Origin: Actinacidiphila acidipaludis
Lineage (GTDB): Bacteria; Actinomycetota; Actinomycetes; Streptomycetales; Streptomycetaceae
Assembly: GCF_019890725.1 (NCBI RefSeq)
Contig: NZ_JAINZZ010000052.1
Span: 1 to 54,581 of the forward strand
Reading direction: 5' to 3'
Length of the DNA stretch: 54,581 bases
Positions 48,856-54,581 of this stretch are shown piece by piece (the stretch's first letter is position 1; each line of letters begins with the position of its first letter). The notes beneath the pieces were generated by a model that was not told where the DNA came from, searched no databases, and saw nothing but the letters and a program-made list of their open reading frames with translations. The translations under genes and the position numbers were made by a program.

Positions 48856-50732
48856 CGGGCCTCGCTCCTCTCCAGGTCCGCGGCCTCGCGGCGCTCGTCG
48901 TGCGCATGTCGCGGCTTCTCGTACGGGTCGTCCCGCGGGTCGTCCTGCGGGTCGTCCTGCGTCTCGGCGCCGGACATCAGATGGCGGTACTCGGCGCTGC
49001 CGTGGAGCAGTTCGGTGTGCGTGCCGACCGCGGTGATCCGCCCGCCGGACAGCAGCGCGACGCGGTCGGCCAGCAGCACGGTGGACGGCCGGTGGGCGAC
49101 TACGAGCGCGGTGGTCTCCCGCAGCACCTCGCGCAGCGCGGCCTCGACCAGCGCCTCGGTGTGCACGTCGAGCGCCGACAGCGGATCGTCCAGCACCAGG
49201 AACTGCGGGCGGCCGACGACCGCCCGGGCCAGCGCCAGCCGCTGCCGCTGGCCGCCGGACAGGCTCAGCCCCTGCTCACCGACCTCGGTCTCCAGGCCCT
49301 CGGGCAGCCGCTGCACGAAGTCGCACTGCGCGACGTCCAGCGCCCACCGGACGTCCTCCTCGCTCGCCCCCTGCGTTCCCGCGCCCATCGCGACGTTCTC
49401 CCGGACGGTGGCCGAGAACAGCGTCGGCTCCTCGAAGGCGACGGCGACCAGTTCGCGGACCCGGTCCACCGGCAGCCGCGCGATGTCCGCGCCGTCCAGG
49501 GTGATGCGGCCGCCGGTGGCGTCGTGCAGCCGCGGCAGCAGCGCGGTGAGGGTGGTCTTGCCGCATCCGGTGGCACCGACCAGCGCCATCGTCTCGCCGG
49601 GGCGGATGTGCAGGTCGACGCCCGTGAGCTGGTCGGGGGTGCCGGCCGGGGCGTCGGGGTAGCGGAAGCGGACGCCCTCCAGGCGGATGCCGTCGGCCCG
49701 GGGCTCGGCGGGGGCGCCGCTGATGTCCGCCTCGGGCGTGTCCATCACCTCGAAGTAGCGGTCGGCCGCGGTCGCCGACTCGTTGCTCATGGCCAGCAGG
49801 AAGCCGATCGACTCCACCGGCCAGCGCAGCGCCAGCGCCGTGGACAGGAAGGCCACCAGGGTGCCCGCGGAGAGCCGGTCGTCCGAGACCTGCAGCACGC
49901 CGACCACCAGCGCCGCGCCGATCGCCAGCTCGGGCAGGGTCATGATGACCGCCCAGATGTCCGCGAGCAGCCGGGCCTTGCGCATCTCGGTGCTCCACAG
50001 GCCCTTCGCCTGGTCGCGGAAGGCGCGGGCCTGGCTGCGGTGCCGCCCGAAGGCCTTGATGATCCGGATGCCGAGCACCGACTCCTCGATGAGCGTCGCC
50101 AGGTCGCCGGCCTGGTCCTGGGCCCTGCGGGCGGCCAGCGCGTAGCGCGCCTCGAAGTACGAGCAGAGGATGACCAGCGGCACGACGGGGGCGAGCAGCA
50201 CCAGGCCGAGCAGCCACGACTGGGCGAACAGGATCGCGAAGCCGATGAGCACGGTGGCGGCGTTGACCACGAGGAAGACCAGGGGGAAGGCCAGGAACAT
50301 CCGCAGGATCTGCAGGTCCATGGTGGCGCGGGACAGCAGCTGACCCGACGCCCAGCGGTCGTGGAACTCCACCGGCAGCCGCTGCAGGTGGCGGTAGAGG
50401 TCGGAGCGCATCGACGCCTCGACGCCGGCCAGCGGGCGGGCGACCAGCCAGCGGCGGACGCCGAACAGCCCGGCCTCCAGGAGCCCCAGCAGCAGCACGA
50501 GCCCGCCGCCCAGCCACACCCCGCCCGGGTCGTGGTCGGTGACCGGCCCGTCCACCAGCCACTTCAGCACCAGCGGGATGAAGAGCGACATGCAGGACGC
50601 CGCGACCGCCACGACCGCGGAGAGTGCGAGTCTGACCCGGACGGGTCTGACGTACGGCCACAGCCGCAGCAGCGACCGGGCGACGGATCGGGAGCGGGCG
50701 GGGGGCGCGGGGTCCGGTGCGGCGGCAGGCAT
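48852..50732 (-). CDS. ABC exporter half-transporter with degenerate Walker B, subunit of a heterodimer
   Basis: The protein of about 626 residues has six helices and an ATPase. Walker A is GATGCGKTT and the signature is LSLSGGQRQRLALARAV (canonical), but Walker B reads FLVLDDPLSALD, with Asp in place of the catalytic Glu. The Q-loop position reads FEEPTLFS, without the usual Gln. This is the pattern of the degenerate-site subunit in heterodimeric exporters such as BmrC/BmrD and TM287/288. The C-terminus ends in a hydrophilic tail with three DDP repeats. A GTG at 50735 is an alternative start. Substrates are not readable; multidrug or lipid export is typical. Confidence 0.92.
   Translation of the reverse strand: MPAAAPDPAPPARSRSVARSLLRLWPYVRPVRVRLALSAVVAVAASCMSLFIPLVLKWLVDGPVTDHDPGGVWLGGGLVLLLGLLEAGLFGVRRWLVARPLAGVEASMRSDLYRHLQRLPVEFHDRWASGQLLSRATMDLQILRMFLAFPLVFLVVNAATVLIGFAILFAQSWLLGLVLLAPVVPLVILCSYFEARYALAARRAQDQAGDLATLIEESVLGIRIIKAFGRHRSQARAFRDQAKGLWSTEMRKARLLADIWAVIMTLPELAIGAALVVGVLQVSDDRLSAGTLVAFLSTALALRWPVESIGFLLAMSNESATAADRYFEVMDTPEADISGAPAEPRADGIRLEGVRFRYPDAPAGTPDQLTGVDLHIRPGETMALVGATGCGKTTLTALLPRLHDATGGRITLDGADIARLPVDRVRELVAVAFEEPTLFSATVRENVAMGAGTQGASEEDVRWALDVAQCDFVQRLPEGLETEVGEQGLSLSGGQRQRLALARAVVGRPQFLVLDDPLSALDVHTEALVEAALREVLRETTALVVAHRPSTVLLADRVALLSGGRITAVGTHTELLHGSAEYRHLMSGAETQDDPQDDPRDDPYEKPRHAHDERREAADLERSEAR
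48927..48962 (-). repeat. 12-bp tandem repeat coding DDP units in the ABC exporter tail
   Basis: Three near-identical 12-bp units encode the repeats QDDP, QDDP and RDDP near the C-terminus of the second exporter subunit. Confidence 0.65.
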
Positions 50733-50954
50733 CACCAGTCGACCCTAGGCGGGACCACTGACAGTCCTCACCTGGTTTTCACTCCTGGCGTGATCGCACC
50801 CATGGGTTTCCGGCCAGGTCACAGGGCCGCCGGGGACAAGCCGGGCGGGCCGGCCCCGGAGGCCGGCGGAAGGCGGACTCCCGTGTTCCGCAACGGAGTT
50901 GACCCCTGCATCTGTTACTCCGTCACTCCTTGGAAATATCCTCCGTCTGCCCAG

Positions 50955-50976
50955 TGGCAGCCGAAAGAAGCTGCCA
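50955..50976 (+). promoter_or_regulatory. hairpin in the leader of the amidase gene
   Basis: TGGCAGC and GCTGCCA form a 7-bp perfect stem with an 8-base A-rich loop (CGAAAGAA), 19 bases before the ATG. It could affect translation or be a small RNA-binding site. The region upstream (about 50885-50930) has TTGACC and other promoter-like hexamers. Confidence 0.45.
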
Positions 50977-50995
50977 CGTTTCCCGCGGAGCCCGA

Positions 50996-52135
50996 ATGGC
51001 CATACACGAGCACGAGGTCGACCGCCGCACCTTGTTCAGGGTCGGCCTGGGTACGGCGGTCGCCGCCGTCGTCGGCACCGAGGTGGCCCTGGCCGGCCCG
51101 GCCGGTGCGACCCCCTCACCGGAGTTCCCCTGGATCATCGACTGCGACACCTGGGGAGCCCGCCCGCCGTCAAGCCCCATCCAGATCACCGGCAACACGA
51201 CCAACAAGATCATCCTGCACCACATGGCGTTCCCGAACGTGACGGACTACTCGCGCGAGCACGCCGTCCAACTGGCCAAGGACTGCCAGAACCTGCACAT
51301 GGACACCAACGGCTGGGCGGACACCGGCCAGCACTTCACGGTGAGCCGCGGCGGCTACGTCCTGGAGGGCCGGCACCGCAGCCTGGAGACCCTGGACGCC
51401 GGCCTGCACCAGGTGATCTCCGCCCACTGCCCGGGCGAGAACGGCAACGCCATCGGCATCGAGAACGAGGGCACGTACATCACCGAGACGCCGCCGCAGG
51501 CCCTGCTGGACTCGCTGGTCGAGCTGTGCGTCGCGGTCTGCGGCAAGTTCCGGCTCAACGCCTGGGACATCTTCGGCCACTGGGACTTCCGGCTGGGCAC
51601 CGACTGCCCCGGCATCGCCTTCTACGCCGAGTTCCCGCAGGTCCGCCGCCGGGTGCTGGCGGCCATGGGCGTCTCCCCGTCCGCCGCGCCGGCCCGCCGC
51701 TGGCCGGACATCTGGCGGTTCGTGGACAGCCAGGTGGTGCAGGTGGCCCAGTATCTGCTGGTCGACGCCGGCTACACGGACCTGGCGATCAACGGGGTGT
51801 TCGGCACCGACATGAACCCGATGGTCGCCGACTTCCAGACGACGCACGGCATCCCGGTCACCGCGGACGCCACGTTCGACACGGCCACCTGGGAGGCGCT
51901 GGCCCCGGTCCTGGACAAGGACGCCACCGGGCTGCCCGTGGAGGCGGTCCAGTACATGCTGGGCATCAAGGGCTACGCCGACACGGTCGCCGTCACCGGC
52001 GAGTACGACCACAACACCATGAAGGCCGTCCAGGACATGCAGCGGCTGCACGGGCTGCACCCCAACGGCAAGGTCGACCTCAGCACCTGGTGCGCGGTCG
52101 TCGGCGGCACCGTCCGCGAGGCGCTGTACGCCTGA
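50996..52135 (+). CDS. Tat-secreted N-acetylmuramoyl-L-alanine amidase with peptidoglycan-binding repeats
   Basis: The 379-residue wall hydrolase has a Tat signal (DRRTLFRVGLGTAVAAVVG). The amidase_2/PGRP domain has zinc-ligand candidates in IILHHMAFP, IFGHWDFRLGTDCPG, and an active-site ENEG. Two peptidoglycan-binding (PG_binding_1) repeats follow, at about residues 240-300 and 305-370, with VADFQTTHGIPVTADATFDTATWEAL and VQDMQRLHGLHPNGKVD. It cuts the bond between muramic acid and the stem peptide. The ATG at 50996 has a CGGAG site. An in-frame ATG at 50930 is upstream of the hairpin and unlikely. Confidence 0.9.
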   Translation: MAIHEHEVDRRTLFRVGLGTAVAAVVGTEVALAGPAGATPSPEFPWIIDCDTWGARPPSSPIQITGNTTNKIILHHMAFPNVTDYSREHAVQLAKDCQNLHMDTNGWADTGQHFTVSRGGYVLEGRHRSLETLDAGLHQVISAHCPGENGNAIGIENEGTYITETPPQALLDSLVELCVAVCGKFRLNAWDIFGHWDFRLGTDCPGIAFYAEFPQVRRRVLAAMGVSPSAAPARRWPDIWRFVDSQVVQVAQYLLVDAGYTDLAINGVFGTDMNPMVADFQTTHGIPVTADATFDTATWEALAPVLDKDATGLPVEAVQYMLGIKGYADTVAVTGEYDHNTMKAVQDMQRLHGLHPNGKVDLSTWCAVVGGTVREALYA

Positions 52136-52151
52136 GCCGCGCCCGATCCCC

Positions 52152-52187
52152 TCGGCTGCCGGTCCCCTCCCCGGGACCGGCAGCCGA
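52152..52187 (+). terminator. strong terminator after the amidase
   Basis: A 15-bp perfect stem (52152-52166 with 52173-52187) closes on a 6-base loop, 17 bases past the stop. Confidence 0.75.
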
Positions 52188-52643
52188 CGTGTTTCCGGCG
52201 GCGGCCCGGCTGGCGGAATCCGAACGGAACACCAAGGACGGGAACCGGCCGGGCAAAGGATCCGGCCGCCCGGGTTCCGCCGACTTCGGCCACCCGTCTC
52301 ACGCCTCGAGTTGACATAAGCAGTGCCGGCCACCTCGGAACTCCGGTCCACGCAGACCCAATTGACCGGATTCGTACCGGAATTTTGTTTGCATCGACGC
52401 AACACGCCGATCACATCCGCCCGCTATGCGGATCCATCAGCCCGGACACCGGACCGGTTTCAGCCAATCCACGGCAACGGGTCTGGCATGAACAGGTAAA
52501 GAGTGTCACTCTGTGGCCCGTCCCACAGCACCGCAGCACCACCGCCGTGCTCGCAACACCCAGCTCTACCGGGCAGCCCACCATCCTCACCTGCCCGGAC
52601 TGTCCCGGCCGCCACCCGCGGCCGCCGCAGAAGGAGTACAGGA
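52188..52643. other. intergenic region and protease leader
   Basis: No convincing gene lies in these 456 bases. An AT-richer part at 52315-52410 holds TTGACATAAG, two ACCGGA copies 11 bp apart (52365 and 52376) facing an inverted TCCGGT (52352), and a 14-bp near-palindrome TTGCATCGACGCAA (52389-52402). These are likely regulatory elements of the protease gene. Open frames here have no recognisable products. Confidence 0.4.
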
Positions 52644-54581
52644 GTGCGCAGATCCCCCCGCACCAAAGCCGCTGCCGGAGCGCTGATCGCGGCCGGCGCC
52701 GCGATGGTCGCCGTGTCACTGCCCGCGAACGCGACGGCCAGTTCCCCGGCCGCCGCGACGGCCGCGTCCCACGCGCAGCCCCGCACGGGCGCCCTGCCCG
52801 CCGCGCTGTCCCCCGCCCAGCACGCCGCCCTGCTGTCCCAGGCGACGTCGAAGGCCGCGGCCACCGCGTCCTCGCTGCACCTGGGCGCGAAGGAGAAGCT
52901 CGTCGTCAAGGACGTCGTCAAGGACGCGGACGGCACCACGCACACGCGTTACGAGCGCACCTACGACGGCCTGCCGGTGCTCGGCGGCGACCTGGTCGTG
53001 GCCCAGAACGCCTCCGGGGCCACCACGGGCGTCGACCGGGCGACCAACGCCTCGGTGGCGGTGGCCAGTACGACCGCCACCAGGAGCGCCGGTTCAGCGC
53101 AGTCCTTCGCGCTGGCCCGGGCCAAGGCGGACGGCGCGGTCGCGCCGGCCGCTACCGCCGCGCCGCGCAAGGTGGTCTGGGCCGGAAACGGCGTCCCCGT
53201 CCTCGCGTGGGAGTCGGTGGTCGGCGGCCTGCAGGACGACGGCACCCCGAACCAGCTGCACGTCGTCACCGACGCCACCACGGGCGCGAAGCTCTACGAG
53301 TACCAGGGCATCGAGACCGGTGTCGGCAACAGCGAGTACAGCGGCCAGGTGAACATCACCACCACGCTGTCGGGCAGCACCTACTCGATGACCGACAACA
53401 CCCGTGGCGGCCACAAGACGTACAACCTCAACCACGGCACGTCCGGCACCGGGACGCTCTTCACCGACACCGACGACACGTGGGGCGACGGCAACGCCAC
53501 CACCGCGCAGACCGCCGGCGTCGACGCGGCCTACGGCGCCCAGGAGACCTGGGACTTCTACAAGAACACCTTCGGCCGCAACGGCATCCGCAACGACGGC
53601 GTGGGCGCCTACTCCCGCGCCCACTACGGCAGCAGCTACGTCAACGCCTTCTGGGACGACAGCTGCTTCTGCATGACCTACGGCGACGGCAGCGGGAACG
53701 CGCACCCGCTGACCGCGCTGGACGTGGCCGGCCACGAGATGAGCCACGGCGTCACCTCGAACACCGCGGGCCTGAACTACTCCGGTGAGTCCGGCGGCCT
53801 GAACGAGGCCACCTCCGACATCCTGGGCACGGGCGTGGAGTTCTACGCCAACAACTCCGCCGACCCGGGCGACTACCTCATCGGCGAGAAGATCAACATC
53901 AACGGCGACGGCACCCCGCTGCGGTACATGGACCAGCCCAGCAAGGACGGCGGCTCCAAGGACTACTGGGACTCCAGCATCGGCGGCCTGGACGTCCACT
54001 ACTCCTCGGGTCCGGCCAACCACTTCTTCTACCTGCTGTCCGAGGGCAGCGGCGCGAAGGTCATCGGCGGGGTCAGCTACAACAGCCCGACCAAGGACGG
54101 CCTGCCGGTGCCGGGCATCGGCCGGGACAACGCGCTGAAGCTCTGGTACAAGTCGCTGACCGAGCGCTTCACCTCCACCACCAACTACGCCTCGGCGCGC
54201 ACGCAGTCGCTGCAGGCCGCGGCCGACCTGTGGGGTGCGGGCAGCGCGACGTACAACACCGTCGCCAACACCTGGGCGGCGATCGGCGTCGGCAGCCGGG
54301 TCACCACCTCCGGTGTGACCGTCACCCAGCCGGCGAACCAGTCGACCGTGGTGAACACCGCGGCGAGCCTGCAGATCCAGGCCAGCAGCACCAACGGCGG
54401 CGCGCTCACCTACTCGGCGACCGGCCTGCCGGCCGGCCTGTCGATCAACGCCTCCAGCGGCCTGATCTCCGGCACCCCGACCGCCACCGGCACCTCCTCG
54501 GTCACCGTGACCGCCAAGGACTCCACCAACGCGACGGGTTCGGCGACCTTCAGCTGGACGGTCACCAGCTCCGGCGGTGGG
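52644..54581 (+). CDS. secreted M4 (thermolysin family) neutral metalloprotease, 3' truncated by window edge
   Basis: The 646 residues in the window make a secreted zinc protease. It starts with a signal peptide (VRRSPRTKAAAGALIAAGAAMVAVS) and an FTP/PepSY-type propeptide (YDGLPVLGGDLVV and HVVTDATTGAKLYEYQG). The M4 domain has GHEMSHGVTS (His 364, Glu 365, His 368) and the third ligand in GGLNEATSD (Glu 388). The later catalytic His is in DVHYSSGPANHFFYLLS. After it comes a putative Ig (He_PIG-type) domain ending SGGG. The GTG at 52644 follows AAGGAG by 7 bases. The reading frame runs off the right edge, so a further C-terminal domain may follow. Confidence 0.93.
   Translation, partial: MRRSPRTKAAAGALIAAGAAMVAVSLPANATASSPAAATAASHAQPRTGALPAALSPAQHAALLSQATSKAAATASSLHLGAKEKLVVKDVVKDADGTTHTRYERTYDGLPVLGGDLVVAQNASGATTGVDRATNASVAVASTTATRSAGSAQSFALARAKADGAVAPAATAAPRKVVWAGNGVPVLAWESVVGGLQDDGTPNQLHVVTDATTGAKLYEYQGIETGVGNSEYSGQVNITTTLSGSTYSMTDNTRGGHKTYNLNHGTSGTGTLFTDTDDTWGDGNATTAQTAGVDAAYGAQETWDFYKNTFGRNGIRNDGVGAYSRAHYGSSYVNAFWDDSCFCMTYGDGSGNAHPLTALDVAGHEMSHGVTSNTAGLNYSGESGGLNEATSDILGTGVEFYANNSADPGDYLIGEKININGDGTPLRYMDQPSKDGGSKDYWDSSIGGLDVHYSSGPANHFFYLLSEGSGAKVIGGVSYNSPTKDGLPVPGIGRDNALKLWYKSLTERFTSTTNYASARTQSLQAAADLWGAGSATYNTVANTWAAIGVGSRVTTSGVTVTQPANQSTVVNTAASLQIQASSTNGGALTYSATGLPAGLSINASSGLISGTPTATGTSSVTVTAKDSTNATGSATFSWTVTSSGGG

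Noticed and set aside
50736..50995. A c-di-AMP (ydaO) riboswitch upstream of the amidase, as found for other Streptomyces wall hydrolases
   Set aside because: I could not find the conserved ydaO segments; only a small hairpin and promoter-like hexamers are visible.

Overview
The window is very GC-rich DNA (about 70-75% by eye) with strong third-position GC, GTG starts, GTGA/ATGA stop-start overlaps and Streptomyces-type families. It looks like the chromosome of a Streptomyces or a close relative. The order gatC - rmdB-like - ligA - MetE-like - mnmA - cysteine desulfurase - opp transporter - gcvT/gcvH/glyA/sdaA matches the conserved core order I recall around SCO5501-SCO5469 of S. coelicolor. 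This is from memory and was not searched.

Region 1 (1-12.7 kb) holds housekeeping genes: gatC, a membrane GGDEF-EAL c-di-GMP enzyme, the NAD+-dependent DNA ligase with a MetE-like protein and a GT-C glycosyltransferase, and an overlapping mnmA - LOG-family - SDR operon. Diverging from that operon are an acyl-CoA thioesterase and the cysteine desulfurase that probably supplies sulfur to MnmA. Region 2 (12.9-19.3 kb) is a five-gene oligopeptide ABC importer in the order oppC-A-B-D-F on the minus strand; oppA is bracketed by hairpins. Region 3 (19.5-27.6 kb) has a DUF885 metallopeptidase-like protein, two SseB-family genes, a tandem glycine riboswitch, and gcvT-gcvH-glyA-sdaA. This forms a glycine/serine catabolism module.

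Region 4 (27.6-54.6 kb) is less conserved and mostly about export, the cell envelope and secreted enzymes. It contains a haloperoxidase-like hydrolase; an MFS pump with a divergent TetR regulator and three look-alike operators; a secreted ExeM/NucH-type nuclease; a GH16 glucanase-like enzyme with a discoidin-like domain under a LacI-type palindrome; a quinone reductase; a GtrA-like protein; a 6C-type small RNA; an RsbW-like ATPase; an enoyl-CoA hydratase; two L,D-transpeptidase lipoproteins flanking an aquaglyceroporin; glgX; another MFS protein; a heterodimeric ABC exporter pair; a Tat-exported amidase; and a truncated M4 metalloprotease at the right edge.

The best non-coding signals are the 6C RNA (two hairpins with 7 and 8 C in the loops), the tandem glycine riboswitch with a plausible switching hairpin, the TAC-N3-GTA operator set at the MFS/TetR junction, and an 11-bp-phased TTAAG triplet. 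I saw no tRNA, rRNA, CRISPR array, insertion sequence or prophage, and no clearly novel multi-gene system.
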